Assembly: GCF_000378225.1 (NCBI RefSeq)
Contig: NZ_KB905147.1
Coordinates: forward strand, 1-64,000
From: Methylophilus methylotrophus DSM 46235 = ATCC 53528
Lineage (GTDB): Bacteria > Pseudomonadota > Gammaproteobacteria > Burkholderiales > Methylophilaceae
Length of the DNA: 64,000 nt
Direction: 5' to 3'
Shown here: one piece after another, positions 17,386 through 26,053 of the stretch
Layout: every line of letters starts with the position of its first letter
Numbering within the stretch: the first letter of the stretch is position 1
The notes under the pieces: model-generated
Database searches by the model: none
What the model was told of the DNA's origin: nothing
The model's input: the letters and a program-made list of their open reading frames with translations, nothing else
Translations under genes and position numbers: made by a program

Positions 17386-18738
17386 TTACAAATATTTGGC
17401 AACCATGGCATTATCCAAAGCACTCGCGACAATCGGCAATTTTACAAAATGCCCGCTGCCCGCCGCCTGTTGCACCGGATCGCCGCGCTTATCGAACAAT
17501 TGCTCGACCACCAGGTCGCGATTGCCGCTAGGGTGAATCAGTTGCAACTTGTCGCCGATCGCAAATTTGTTACGCGCCTGGATAGACGCAAGGCCACGTT
17601 CAGCATCGTAATCCACCACATCTCCCACATATAAACTGCGGTTAGCGCTGGAATGACCTTGTACGTAATTCTGGTGTTCGGCCGTGTGATGCCGCTGGTA
17701 AAAACCGTCGGTATAGCCACGGTTGGCCAGATTCTCAAGCTCTCCCAGTAACCGCCAGTCAAACGGCCTACCTGCGACCGCATCATCAATCGCCTGTCGG
17801 TAATTCTGGCTGGTACGCGCGACGTAGTACCGTGATTTGGTGCGCCCCTCAATCTTGAGCGAATCCACGCCAATGGCAATCAGCTTCTCCACATGCTCAA
17901 TCGCGCGCAAGTCCTTGCTGTTCATAATATAGGTGCCATGCTCGTCTTCCATGATGGGCAGCAGCTCGCCTGGGCGGCCTTTTTCCTCTATCAGGTAAAC
18001 ATTATCTGCGGCCGGATGGCGTGGCAGCGAACCGCATGAAGACAAATTGGATTTTTCCATTTCCGCCTGGAAATCGAATTCTTTCAGCCTGATGACGCCT
18101 GCTGCATCTGGCTGCGCCTCGTGTACCTTGTAATCCCAGCGGCAGCTGTTGGTACAGGTGCCCTGGTTGGGGTCACGCGAGTTGAAATAGCCCGACAGCA
18201 GGCAGCGCCCTGAGTAGGCAATGCATAACGCGCCGTGGATAAAAACTTCTAGTTCCATCTCCGGGCATTCCTGGCGGATTTCAGAAATTTCATCTAGGGA
18301 GAGTTCACGCGACAGGATGACGCGCGTCAGTCCCATGCGTTGCCAGAATTTGACGGAAGCATAATTAACCGCATTGGCCTGCACAGACAAATGGATAGGC
18401 ATCTCCGGCCATTGCTCACGTACCATCATAATCAGACCAGGATCGGCCATAATCAGTGCATCCGGCCGCATTTCAATGACTGGCGCCATGTCACGCATAT
18501 AGGTTTTCACCTTGGCGTTATGCGGGGAAATATTGCTAGCAACAAAGAATTTCTTGCCGCGCGCATGCGCCTCCTGGATACCAATGGCCAGATTCTGCAT
18601 GGAAAAATCATTTTCACGCACGCGCAAGCTGTATCTGGGCTGCCCGGCATAGACGGCATCTGCCCCGTAATCAAATGCTGTACGCATGCGGTCAAGGTCA
18701 CCCGCAGGCGCTAATAATTCAGGAGACTTCATACGCAT
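17386..18738 (-). CDS. trhP: U32-family tRNA hydroxylation protein (TrhP/YegQ)
   Basis: A U32 'peptidase' family protein that takes part in prephenate-dependent formation of 5-hydroxyuridine at tRNA position 34; proteolysis is not its real role. The 450-residue protein has KSPELLAPAGDLDRMRTAFD, GADAVYAGQPRYSLRVREND, the U32 signature ELEVFIHGALCIAYSGRCLL and Fe-S-type cysteines in NQGTCTNSCRWDYK, then SLKIEGRTKSRYYVA and a C-terminal beta barrel. The start ATG follows the yjbQ stop directly (TAAATG); a second ATG two codons later (MKSPELL) is equally good. It forms an operon with yjbQ. Confidence 0.92.
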   Translation of the reverse strand: MRMKSPELLAPAGDLDRMRTAFDYGADAVYAGQPRYSLRVRENDFSMQNLAIGIQEAHARGKKFFVASNISPHNAKVKTYMRDMAPVIEMRPDALIMADPGLIMMVREQWPEMPIHLSVQANAVNYASVKFWQRMGLTRVILSRELSLDEISEIRQECPEMELEVFIHGALCIAYSGRCLLSGYFNSRDPNQGTCTNSCRWDYKVHEAQPDAAGVIRLKEFDFQAEMEKSNLSSCGSLPRHPAADNVYLIEEKGRPGELLPIMEDEHGTYIMNSKDLRAIEHVEKLIAIGVDSLKIEGRTKSRYYVARTSQNYRQAIDDAVAGRPFDWRLLGELENLANRGYTDGFYQRHHTAEHQNYVQGHSSANRSLYVGDVVDYDAERGLASIQARNKFAIGDKLQLIHPSGNRDLVVEQLFDKRGDPVQQAAGSGHFVKLPIVASALDNAMVAKYL

Positions 18739-19158
18739 TTATTCACCGATAATTTTCACCAGCACACGTTTATTGCGGCGGCCATCAAATTCGCCATAAA
18801 AAATTTGTTCCCAAGGGCCAAAATCCAGTTGGCCGTCGGTAATCGCCACCACCACTTCACGGCCCATGATCTGGCGCTTGATATGCGCATCCGCATTGTC
18901 CTCGCCGGTATCGTTATGACGGTAACCGCTCACAGGTTCATGCGGCGCCAATTTTTCCAGCCATATCTTGTAATCGTGATGCAGGCCACGCTCGTCATCA
19001 TTGATAAATACGCTGGCGGAGATATGCATGGCATTGATCAGCACCAAGCCTTCTTTCACGCCGCTTTCGCGTACGCAAGCGATGACGTCATGAGTAATGT
19101 TCTTGAAATCCATACGCGCTGGAATGTTGAACCACAATTCTTTACGAAAACTTTTCAT
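18739..19158 (-). CDS. yjbQ: Secondary thiamine-phosphate synthase / UPF0047 protein YjbQ
   Basis: A 139-residue member of the UPF0047/YjbQ family. Some members show weak thiamine-phosphate synthase activity, and the physiological role is unsettled. The family pattern is clear: [40 protein letters not shown] (metal-binding His), [20 protein letters not shown] and [20 protein letters not shown]. It lies directly upstream of trhP with no gap, indicating co-transcription. Confidence 0.92.
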   Translation of the reverse strand: MKSFRKELWFNIPARMDFKNITHDVIACVRESGVKEGLVLINAMHISASVFINDDERGLHHDYKIWLEKLAPHEPVSGYRHNDTGEDNADAHIKRQIMGREVVVAITDGQLDFGPWEQIFYGEFDGRRNKRVLVKIIGE

Positions 19159-19221
19159 CTGATCCCCTTTCCGAAAGCGGATATTTTAGCACCGTGACGG
19201 AAAACGCATTTGCCATAAAAC

Positions 19222-19247
19222 AAAAAAGGCCTCCAAAGAGGCCTTGT
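19222..19247 (-). terminator. Terminator after the SoxYZ-like carrier gene
   Basis: AAGGCCTC / GAGGCCTT stem with a four-base loop, followed on the minus strand by TTTTTTG. It lies 13 bp downstream of the stop codon at 19260 and before yjbQ. Confidence 0.8.
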
Positions 19248-19259
19248 GTGCAACACTCA

Positions 19260-20048
19260 TTAGCTATTGACGTCCAGACTTTGCGTAAAGGTTTTTCCTT
19301 CATTATCAGTCGCGACGACTTCCAGTTTGCCTGGCGCATCTGGAATAAAGCTGAATTTCATATAGGGATCTTCACTGGTGCCTACGCCCACATCTACAGT
19401 CATGACTTCCTTGCCATTATAGGTAAAGGTCGCTTTATTGATGTAAAAAGCGGGCACATAGCCTTGAGAAACCAGGTCACGCTGCAAACCGGTACGCATC
19501 ACATGTTTGATATTAAACGTGGCTGTTGCTGGCTCACCAAACTTGGGCGCGTCCACATTCATTTTAATTTTACCTGCAGCAGCGCGCACCTCGGATTCAT
19601 TATTGTCCACGGTACCGCCACAGCCACCTGCCGCACGGATTTCACGCTTGGCCATATACAGCTTGCCGTCTGCCGTTTCGCCAATCAACCGAACAAAAGA
19701 ATCCGTTTCCTGGCGGATACGCGTAGACATCTGAAAACCATTCATCATCTCGGTCAAGTGATAGGTCGATGCCAGCTGAATTGGGTTAGCATCTACAATG
19801 ACGTATAACTTTTTCAATGCAACGCCATTGGCGGCGGCTTTGTCATATATCAACGTGACCGGTACTTGCGCACCGCTCTCCGCACGCCGCGGCCCTTCAA
19901 CCTTGAGAAAATCCACCTCCTGGATATCACGTTTTGGGAAAAAAGCTTCTTTCACCACTGCCCATAATTTAGGATCGGCTTCGGCATGTACTGTTGCGCT
20001 TATGCTCAAAGCCATGACCCCCAACATCATCATCCATATTTTTTTCAT
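19260..20048 (-). CDS. Quinoprotein dehydrogenase-associated SoxYZ-like carrier
   Basis: A periplasmic fusion of a SoxY-like and a SoxZ-like domain. In thiosulfate oxidation SoxY carries sulfur on the cysteine of a C-terminal GGCGG arm; here the arm is internal (RAAGGCGGTVDNN, Cys143) because the SoxZ part follows directly (IKHVMRTGLQRD, FTYNGKEVMTVDVGVGTSED, FSFIPDAPGKLEV). Such fusions occur next to PQQ dehydrogenases in methylotrophs, which suggests an accessory redox role rather than sulfur oxidation. No sox genes or dehydrogenase are nearby. The start at 20048 is chosen for its ribosome binding site (GGGGAAG); the signal peptide ends near VHA. Other ATGs lie at 20060 and 20063. Confidence 0.85.
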   Translation of the reverse strand: MKKIWMMMLGVMALSISATVHAEADPKLWAVVKEAFFPKRDIQEVDFLKVEGPRRAESGAQVPVTLIYDKAAANGVALKKLYVIVDANPIQLASTYHLTEMMNGFQMSTRIRQETDSFVRLIGETADGKLYMAKREIRAAGGCGGTVDNNESEVRAAAGKIKMNVDAPKFGEPATATFNIKHVMRTGLQRDLVSQGYVPAFYINKATFTYNGKEVMTVDVGVGTSEDPYMKFSFIPDAPGKLEVVATDNEGKTFTQSLDVNS

Positions 20049-20136
20049 GATCTTCCCCATCATTCAATTTTAATCTTCGTGAAACCATTGTCTAACGAAC
20101 ACTCACAACGATATGTGATGCGTATCACAGATGGCA

Positions 20137-20568
20137 TTAAGCTAGCTTACTGGGATCCCCCGAAGGCCGCATTTCATAATTGGGATCAGCATACTCGGCA
20201 AAATTAAGCTCAACACCATTTCCTGCCGGATCGCGCAGATTGATCTGGCGGATGCCATTGGCGAGGATACGCGTGGTATAAGCGATGCCGAGTTTTTGCA
20301 GGTGCGCTTCCATCCCAGGCATGTCATCGCAGTTAAACGACACATGGTCATAGGTGCCATGTACATGTAATTGGGGTGGCTCGGCTGTTTTGTATTCAGC
20401 CAAATGTACAACGGCCTGTTGACCAATATATAACCAGTAGCCATAAGTGGTGCTGGCTACGCGCTTGCCCACGGTTAATCCCAGTACATCGCAATAAAAA
20501 TCGCGTAACTGGTGCATGGTTTCGCGGTCAGTGCGAAAGTTAACGTGGTCAATTCCTGTTAATGGCAT
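20137..20568 (-). CDS. VOC (glyoxalase/dioxygenase superfamily) protein
   Basis: A 143-residue vicinal-oxygen-chelate fold protein. It starts MPLTGIDHVNFRTDRETMHQ with the first metal-ligand-type His, continues LRDFYCDVLGLTVGKR, then HGTYDHVSFNCDDMPGMEAH and INLRDPAGNGVELNFAEY, giving the two beta-alpha-beta-beta-beta modules. His and Glu positions fit a metal site, but the reaction (lyase, dioxygenase or other) cannot be told. The longer upstream frame lacks family similarity, so the ATG at 20566-20568 is used. It is a single gene between apt and the SoxYZ-like carrier. Confidence 0.85.
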   Translation of the reverse strand: MPLTGIDHVNFRTDRETMHQLRDFYCDVLGLTVGKRVASTTYGYWLYIGQQAVVHLAEYKTAEPPQLHVHGTYDHVSFNCDDMPGMEAHLQKLGIAYTTRILANGIRQINLRDPAGNGVELNFAEYADPNYEMRPSGDPSKLA

Positions 20569-20636
20569 GATCTTCCAATCTAATAAGTGCCGTATTAAAC
20601 GTGTGTGCAAAATATCTGCGCAATATAGTACAAAAA

Positions 20637-21167
20637 CTAATGCCCCTCAAATTGACACAGGGCAAATGTTTGGACGCCACAACTTTGCAATTGTTGCATG
20701 CCGCCCAGGTCGGGCAGGTCGATGACAAACGCGGCATGCTCCACCACCCCGCCCAGCCGACGGATCAAAGCTACCGCGGCCTGAGCCGTGCCACCCGTTG
20801 CAATCAGGTCATCGACCAACAACACCTGGCCGCCAGGACTGATGGCGTCCGTATGCAGCTCAAGCGCATCTTCACCATATTCCAGCGCATACGCTTGAGC
20901 AATCGCTTTTGCCGGTAACTTTCCGGGTTTGCGCACCGGCACAAAGCCCACGCTTAATTTGCTGGCGAGGGCGGCACCAATAATAAAGCCGCGTGATTCT
21001 ATGCCCACTATGGCATCTACAGGCTGATCGGCATAATGTAATGCCAGTGCGTCAATGGCGGCATTAAAGGCAGCAGCATCCTTGAGCAGGGTAGTGATAT
21101 CACGAAACTGGATACCTGCTTTCGGGTAATCAGCAATCGTTCTAATGTAAGCGCGAATATCCATCAT
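20637..21167 (-). CDS. apt: Adenine phosphoribosyltransferase
   Basis: Apt salvages adenine with PRPP to give AMP. The protein (about 176 residues) has YPKAGIQFRDITTLLKDAAA at the N terminus, the purine-recognition region VGIESRGFIIGAALASKL, and the PRPP-binding motif QVLLVDDLIATGGTAQAAVAL. The ATG at 21165-21167 is preceded by GGAGAG at good spacing. It is downstream of aspS, from which it is separated by a terminator. Confidence 0.95.
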   Translation of the reverse strand: MMDIRAYIRTIADYPKAGIQFRDITTLLKDAAAFNAAIDALALHYADQPVDAIVGIESRGFIIGAALASKLSVGFVPVRKPGKLPAKAIAQAYALEYGEDALELHTDAISPGGQVLLVDDLIATGGTAQAAVALIRRLGGVVEHAAFVIDLPDLGGMQQLQSCGVQTFALCQFEGH

Positions 21168-21189
21168 GCACACTCTCCTAAATCACAAT

Positions 21190-21222
21190 AAAAAACGCGC
21201 CCACCCAAGGTAGACGCGTTTT
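21190..21222 (-). terminator. Terminator after aspS
   Basis: An imperfect stem of AAAACGCG / CGCGTTTT, followed on the minus strand by a T-rich run, lies about 40 bp past the aspS stop codon and before apt. Confidence 0.7.
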
Positions 21223-21260
21223 GATGCTTGGCAAGGGCCTGTGTCACAAGCCTGGCTGGC

Positions 21261-23051
21261 CTAGCTACCAGCCACGTTTTGCTGACGCACACGGATATGC
21301 AGTTCGCGTAATTGCTTCTCGTCGACCTCGTTAGGCGCATTCGTCATCAGACATTGTGCACGCTGGGTTTTCGGGAAAGCGATCACGTCACGAATGGATT
21401 CTGCACCGGCCATCAACGTCACCAGACGATCCAGACCAAACGCCAGCCCACCGTGCGGAGGTGCACCGTATTGCAATGCATCCAGCAAGAAGCCGAATTT
21501 CTCCTGCGCTTCTTCCTTGCTGATCTTCAATGCATCAAACACTTTAGATTGCACATCCTGTTTATGGATACGCACGGAACCGCCACCGACTTCCCAGCCG
21601 TTGAGTACCATGTCGTAAGCTTTTGACAAACAGGCTCCTGGATTGCTGACCAGAAGGTCTTCGTGACCATCTTTGGGGGAAGTGAACGGGTGATGCAGCG
21701 CCACCCAACGGTCAGCCTCTTCATCATGTTCAAACATGGGGAAATCCACCACCCACAATGGCGCCCACTGACGGCCATCGACATGACCTTTTTCGTGACC
21801 GACCTTGGTACGCAAGGCACCCAGGGCTTCATTCACAATCTTCGCCTTGTCAGCACCAAAAAACACGATATCCCCGTTTTGTGCACCGGTGCGCTCAATG
21901 ATGGCTTGCAGAGCGTTCACGTGAATATTCTTCACAATCGGACTTTGCAGGCCTTCTTCGTTCAGCTTGGTAATATCGTTGACCTTGATATAAGCCAGGC
22001 CTTTGGCGCCGTAGATTTTGACGAACTCAGTGTAGGCGTCAATCTCCGAACGGCTAATGGCCGCACCATTTGGTACGCGAATGGCAGCCACGCGGCCACC
22101 GGCCATATTGGCAGCGCCAGAGAACACTTTAAAATCCACATCTTTCATCACATCGCTGAGTTCAGTGATTTCCAGTGTCACGCGCATGTCCGGCTTGTCT
22201 GAGCCGTAACGGTTCATGGCTTCAGAGAATGGCATGCGCGGGAATTTGGCTGGCAAGTCAACGTTTTGCACTTTTTTCAGCATCTGGCGGATCATCTCTT
22301 CGACGATATCCATGATGTCGTTTTCTTCCAGAAAGGAAGTCTCGATATCCACCTGGGTGAATTCTGGCTGGCGGTCTGCGCGCAGGTCTTCGTCGCGGAA
22401 GCACTTGGTGATCTGGAAGTAGCGGTCAAACCCGGACACCATGAGCAATTGTTTAAACAGCTGTGGTGATTGTGGCAACGCGAAGAACATGCCGTGATGG
22501 ACACGAGATGGCACCAGGTAGTCACGCGCACCTTCAGGGGTGGAACGGGTCAGCATCGGGGTTTCCACCTCGATAAAACCGTTTTCGTCCAGGTAGTCGC
22601 GCAGGTTTTTTGCGACCTTATAGCGCAGCATAAGGTTTTTCTGCATGGCTGGACGGCGCAAATCGATGTATCTATGCTCCAGACGTACAGTCTCAGTCAG
22701 ATTATCGTCATCCAGCATAAAAGGTGGCGTCAAGGAAGCGTTCAGCACTTCGATCTCGGTCGCCAGCATTTCCACTTCACCCGTCGGCAAGTTAGGGTTG
22801 ACCGTACCTTCAGGGCGTGCACGCACTTTACAGACCACGCGCAACACGAACTCGTTACGTACGGTTTCAGCAATGGCAAATGCGTCTTTGGTATCCGGGT
22901 CAATGACAATTTGCGCCAGGCCTTCGCGATCACGCAAATCAATGAAAATCACGCCCCCGTGGTCGCGACGACGGTGAGCCCAGCCACACAGAGTCACGGT
23001 TTGTCCAATGTGTTCGCGGTTCAGGTGACCGCAATAATGTGTACGCATCAT
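21261..23051 (-). CDS. aspS: Aspartate--tRNA ligase
   Basis: A class II aminoacyl-tRNA synthetase that charges tRNA-Asp. The 596-residue bacterial-type enzyme has the anticodon-binding OB domain ([20 protein letters not shown]), motif 2 ([20 protein letters not shown]), the bacterial GAD insertion (about 310-410) and motif 3 ([20 protein letters not shown]). Length fits full-size bacterial AspRS. It has not been tested from sequence whether it is discriminating or also charges tRNA-Asn. It precedes apt and follows a DUF502 gene by 33 bp. Confidence 0.97.
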   Translation of the reverse strand: MMRTHYCGHLNREHIGQTVTLCGWAHRRRDHGGVIFIDLRDREGLAQIVIDPDTKDAFAIAETVRNEFVLRVVCKVRARPEGTVNPNLPTGEVEMLATEIEVLNASLTPPFMLDDDNLTETVRLEHRYIDLRRPAMQKNLMLRYKVAKNLRDYLDENGFIEVETPMLTRSTPEGARDYLVPSRVHHGMFFALPQSPQLFKQLLMVSGFDRYFQITKCFRDEDLRADRQPEFTQVDIETSFLEENDIMDIVEEMIRQMLKKVQNVDLPAKFPRMPFSEAMNRYGSDKPDMRVTLEITELSDVMKDVDFKVFSGAANMAGGRVAAIRVPNGAAISRSEIDAYTEFVKIYGAKGLAYIKVNDITKLNEEGLQSPIVKNIHVNALQAIIERTGAQNGDIVFFGADKAKIVNEALGALRTKVGHEKGHVDGRQWAPLWVVDFPMFEHDEEADRWVALHHPFTSPKDGHEDLLVSNPGACLSKAYDMVLNGWEVGGGSVRIHKQDVQSKVFDALKISKEEAQEKFGFLLDALQYGAPPHGGLAFGLDRLVTLMAGAESIRDVIAFPKTQRAQCLMTNAPNEVDEKQLRELHIRVRQQNVAGS

Positions 23052-23083
23052 AATAGTTTTATAAAATTAAAGTGGTGTTGCGG

Positions 23084-23683
23084 TTAATGGTGTTTAGGCA
23101 AGGGCGCCACTGTACCCATGCTGATGATGTATTTCAAGGCCTGATCCACACTCATGTCGAGCTCAATCACATCAGACTTTGGCAACATGAGAAAAAAACC
23201 CGAAGTTGGGTTAGGCGTGGTGGGCACATAGACACTGACGTACTCACCTGGCAAATGATTGACTACATCTCCTCCAGGGGTCCCAGTCAAAAAGGCAATG
23301 GTCCATACGCCCTGACGTGGATACTGGATCAACAGCGCCTGGCGGAAAGCATTACCTGAATCAGAAAACAAGGTATCAGACACTTGCTTGACGCTTGAAT
23401 AAATGGATTTCACGACAGGCAAGCGGATAAGCAGGCCTTCCCACAATTCAATCAATTGCTGACCAAAAATATTGGTGGCTACCAACCCCGTCGCCAACAC
23501 GATGCCTACAGTCAGGATCACACCGAAGCCCGGAATATCAATCCCAAGCCATGCTTCAGGACGCCAGGCCGCGGGGAGCAGTAGCAGGCTCTGATCCAGC
23601 GTTTGCACTAAAGTTTTGAGTACCCACACCGTAATAAATAATGGGACCAGTACCAGCAAGCCTGTAATGAAATATTTTTTCAT
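23084..23683 (-). CDS. DUF502 family membrane protein
   Basis: A 199-residue protein of the DUF502 family, of unknown function. It has two N-terminal membrane helices (about 5-27 and 52-75: YFITGLLVLVPLFITVWVLK and GVILTVGIVLATGLVATNIF), the family stretch RLPVVKSIYSSVKQVSDTLF, and VSVYVPTTPNPTSGFFLMLP. It lies between an FmdB-type zinc ribbon gene and aspS, an order frequent in Betaproteobacteria, so it is likely part of the aspS transcript. Confidence 0.88.
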   Translation of the reverse strand: MKKYFITGLLVLVPLFITVWVLKTLVQTLDQSLLLLPAAWRPEAWLGIDIPGFGVILTVGIVLATGLVATNIFGQQLIELWEGLLIRLPVVKSIYSSVKQVSDTLFSDSGNAFRQALLIQYPRQGVWTIAFLTGTPGGDVVNHLPGEYVSVYVPTTPNPTSGFFLMLPKSDVIELDMSVDQALKYIISMGTVAPLPKHH

Positions 23684-23695
23684 GGGGTTCGTTTT

Positions 23696-23959
23696 TTAGT
23701 GGCAGGCACATCCCGGATTGCACTTGGCGGAGTCGCCCGTGCTGGCAGACTCTGCTGGCTTGTTACTTGTCGCCTGGTTATTTTTGAAATCGGTGGCATA
23801 CCAGCCGCTACCGCTCAATTGAAAACTGGGAGCAGAAACTTGTTTGCTAAAGGTCTGCTGCTGGCATTTAGGGCAAGCCTCAACAGACGGCGCAGATACC
23901 TTGCGCATCAGTTCTTGCTGATAACCACACGCTGTACATTGGAAATCGTAGATAGGCAT
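23696..23959 (-). CDS. FmdB-family zinc ribbon protein
   Basis: An 87-residue putative regulatory protein. The N terminus MPIYDFQCTACGYQQELMRK with a second CPKC pair (about residues 29-32) forms a single zinc ribbon, the FmdB/CxxC_CxxC_SSSS pattern. The C terminus carries three more cysteines (AKCNPGCACH), a tail also seen in betaproteobacterial members. FmdB was named from formamidase operons, but function in most species is unknown. It is first in the order fmdB-DUF502-aspS, 12 bp before DUF502. Confidence 0.85.
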   Translation of the reverse strand: MPIYDFQCTACGYQQELMRKVSAPSVEACPKCQQQTFSKQVSAPSFQLSGSGWYATDFKNNQATSNKPAESASTGDSAKCNPGCACH

Positions 23960-24087
23960 TTGTTAACACAACCCGAAGAACAACTTGCTGAAAATTTTTG
24001 GTAAAAGCAAATTATACCTGATTCGCGTTACAAATCATAAAAACGGCCGCGATGTATTTGAATTAAAAAGACTTTAAGGAGTACACC

Positions 24088-24282
24088 ATGCAACAACTCT
24101 CGCTCAGAATCTCTTTCATGCTGACTGCATTACTTTTTCTGGGATTCGCCAGTCGCGACCTGGATATACATCACACACGCCTGTCACTTGATAAACATAG
24201 CCAAACAGGCAAGGCTGTTCCATTGCAGCTTGCGGATATTCTCTATGCAGAACCGACACTTAAAATCAAAAAAGTGAAATAG
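24088..24282 (+). CDS. Small secreted or membrane-anchored protein, unknown
   Basis: A 64-residue open frame with a good ribosome binding site (TAAGGAG, 7 bp before the ATG), so it is probably real. The N terminus QQLSLRISFMLTALLFLGFA is a hydrophobic signal or anchor, followed by a short polar remainder (DLDIHHTRLSLDKHSQTGKA) and a lysine-rich end. No family is recognised. It stands alone between fmdB (divergent) and the H-protein gene (convergent). Confidence 0.6.
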   Translation: MQQLSLRISFMLTALLFLGFASRDLDIHHTRLSLDKHSQTGKAVPLQLADILYAEPTLKIKKVK

Positions 24283-24315
24283 TCTGCGCGCTTTATCCGG
24301 CACTGCCAACCTTAC

Positions 24316-24687
24316 TCAAAGCTGGGCGTCATAAGCAGCCTGATCCAGCAATGCGTCTGCGCCACTAGCATCGGCCGCCAGTTTGAATATCCAGGTGTTA
24401 TAGGGCTGATCATTAATCTTTTCCGGCGAGGTCAGCGCGTCTTCATTAATGGTTTGCACCACCCCTGACAGCGGAGCGTAAATGTCGGAACCCGTCTTCA
24501 CCGACTCAATCAAGCCGCAAACTGTGAATTGCGCGACCGATTGGCCCACCTTGGGCGGATCCACAAACACCACATCACCAAGCATATTCTGCGCGTAATC
24601 AGTGATGCCCACCATCCATAATCCATCATCGGACTGTGCCGCCCAGGTATGGTCCTTGGAAAAGAAGTATTTCAAGCCTGCTGACAT
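24316..24687 (-). CDS. gcvH: Glycine cleavage system H protein
   Basis: The H protein carries the aminomethyl group on a lipoyl-lysine between the P, T and L proteins of glycine cleavage. The 123-residue protein has KYFFSKDHTWAAQSDDGLW, GITDYAQNMLGDVVFVDPPK, the lipoylation site ESVKTGSDIYAPLSG (Lys64) and PEKINDQPYNTWIFKL. All family landmarks are present, but no gcvT or gcvP lies within the window, so the gene is isolated here. Stand-alone H-like proteins can also take part in lipoate relay, so the exact role is open. Confidence 0.9.
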   Translation of the reverse strand: MSAGLKYFFSKDHTWAAQSDDGLWMVGITDYAQNMLGDVVFVDPPKVGQSVAQFTVCGLIESVKTGSDIYAPLSGVVQTINEDALTSPEKINDQPYNTWIFKLAADASGADALLDQAAYDAQL

Positions 24688-24812
24688 ATGATTTAAAAAT
24701 CAAAAGTTTAGTAGATAATTATTGTGCCACAGTCTGTGAAACGCACCAAAACTTATTGCGCGGAGCCGCTAAATAGGGTTAATTTTTTACACTAAAAAAT
24801 TGCGATAAGTGA

Positions 24813-24841
24813 TTGACTCTGAATAATAACTGGGCAATAAT
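24813..24841 (+). promoter_or_regulatory. Probable sigma-70 promoter of the PBP7-type peptidase gene
   Basis: TTGACT (24813-24818) and AATAAT (24836-24841) with a 17-bp spacer lie 26 bp before the ATG at 24867. A ribosome binding site-like GGAAGG follows at about 24855. Confidence 0.5.
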
Positions 24842-24866
24842 GAAACGGGTTTTTGGAAGGTGAATT

Positions 24867-25976
24867 ATGAGTTTTTACAAGCATTGTCTTAAAGTGTTGC
24901 TAATGTGTTCCATCGCTTTTGCACCTGCGGGCCAAGCCATCGCTAAGTCACCTGCTAAAAAGCACACCGTTTCAACAAGCAAACAAAAACGGGTTTCCTC
25001 ACAATACCGCGTCAACCCAGCCAAAACCAAATCGATGCGTCCGGTCAAGCTGCATTCGCATGCCAGAAAATCTGCCAGACCCGCCATAGATGCAGAAATG
25101 TTTGATTCGTTTGAGGGCAAGTCGGGCAGCCATGGCAATCTTGCCATCGCTTCTACCAAAGCGCTGGTCATGAACCAGAATACGCACGAGATCATTTACT
25201 CCAAAAATCTGGATATGCCGACACCGATTGCCTCGGTCACCAAACTGATGACTGCCATGGTAGTCCTTGATGCCAAGCTCAATCTGAATGAGCAGGTGTC
25301 TATTACCGAAATGGATGTGGATTACCTTAAAGGCACGTCTTCACGCCTGCCAGTCGGCACAACCATGACACGCGAGGATATGCTGAACCTGGCATTGATT
25401 GCCTCAGAAAACCGTGCCGCCTCTGCACTGGCCACTAATTACCCCGGCGGCAAGGCCCGCTTTATTCAGGACATGAATGCGAAGGCTGCCAGCCTGGGCA
25501 TGATGAATACCCATTTTGAGGATTCCACCGGCCTGACCAGCAACAATGTCTCTACGGCGGCAGACCTGGCCAAAATGGTCCATGCTGCATACCAATATCC
25601 GCTGATTCGCCAGATTACCACCACCTCTGATTATGATTTGAGCGTGGGCAACAGGCGCCAACCACTGCACTTCCATAATACCAATGCTTTAGTACGTGAG
25701 AGTGCCAATAGCAGTTGGGAAATCGGATTATCGAAAACCGGCTACATCAGCGAAGCCGGGCGCTGCCTGGTGATGCAAGCCACCATTGCCGGCGAACCCC
25801 TGATCCTGGTATTGCTGGATTCAGTTGGCAAACTTACCCGTATTGGTGATGCAAGACGCATCAAAAAATGGATGGAGCGCAACTACAATACACTATCGTC
25901 GAACGTTGGCGCTGATGGCGAAATTGTTTTGACTGGGTTATCCATGAGCAAATCACTGAGCGAAGACTCAAACTAG
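24867..25976 (+). CDS. pbpG: D-alanyl-D-alanine endopeptidase (PBP7-like)
   Basis: A low-molecular-mass penicillin-binding protein that cuts peptidoglycan cross-links in the periplasm. The 369-residue precursor has a signal peptide ending near QAIA (residue 26), a Lys/Ser-rich basic stretch up to about 75, then the S11 peptidase domain. The active site is SVTK (123-126) with SEN in IASENRAASALA and KTG in LSKTGYISEAG. The basic linker after the signal is longer than in E. coli PbpG. It is a single gene with its own promoter and a strong terminator. Confidence 0.9.
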   Translation: MSFYKHCLKVLLMCSIAFAPAGQAIAKSPAKKHTVSTSKQKRVSSQYRVNPAKTKSMRPVKLHSHARKSARPAIDAEMFDSFEGKSGSHGNLAIASTKALVMNQNTHEIIYSKNLDMPTPIASVTKLMTAMVVLDAKLNLNEQVSITEMDVDYLKGTSSRLPVGTTMTREDMLNLALIASENRAASALATNYPGGKARFIQDMNAKAASLGMMNTHFEDSTGLTSNNVSTAADLAKMVHAAYQYPLIRQITTTSDYDLSVGNRRQPLHFHNTNALVRESANSSWEIGLSKTGYISEAGRCLVMQATIAGEPLILVLLDSVGKLTRIGDARRIKKWMERNYNTLSSNVGADGEIVLTGLSMSKSLSEDSN

Positions 25977-25992
25977 AGCAGTTTATTTGGTA

Positions 25993-26028
25993 AAAACAAA
26001 ACCCGCGTTACCGCGGGTTTTGTTTTTT
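25993..26028. terminator. Bidirectional terminator
   Basis: AAAACAAAACCCGCG / CGCGGGTTTTGTTTT is a 15-bp, almost perfect stem with a short loop. It lies between the convergent pbpG and DUF3106 genes and is flanked by A and T runs on both sides. Confidence 0.85.
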
Positions 26029-26053
26029 AATTCTCTGTTACATCTCCAGATCG

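Noticed and set aside
20569-20610. Longer start for the VOC protein gene
   Set aside because: The extra residues lack family similarity, and MPLTGIDHV is the normal start of the fold.
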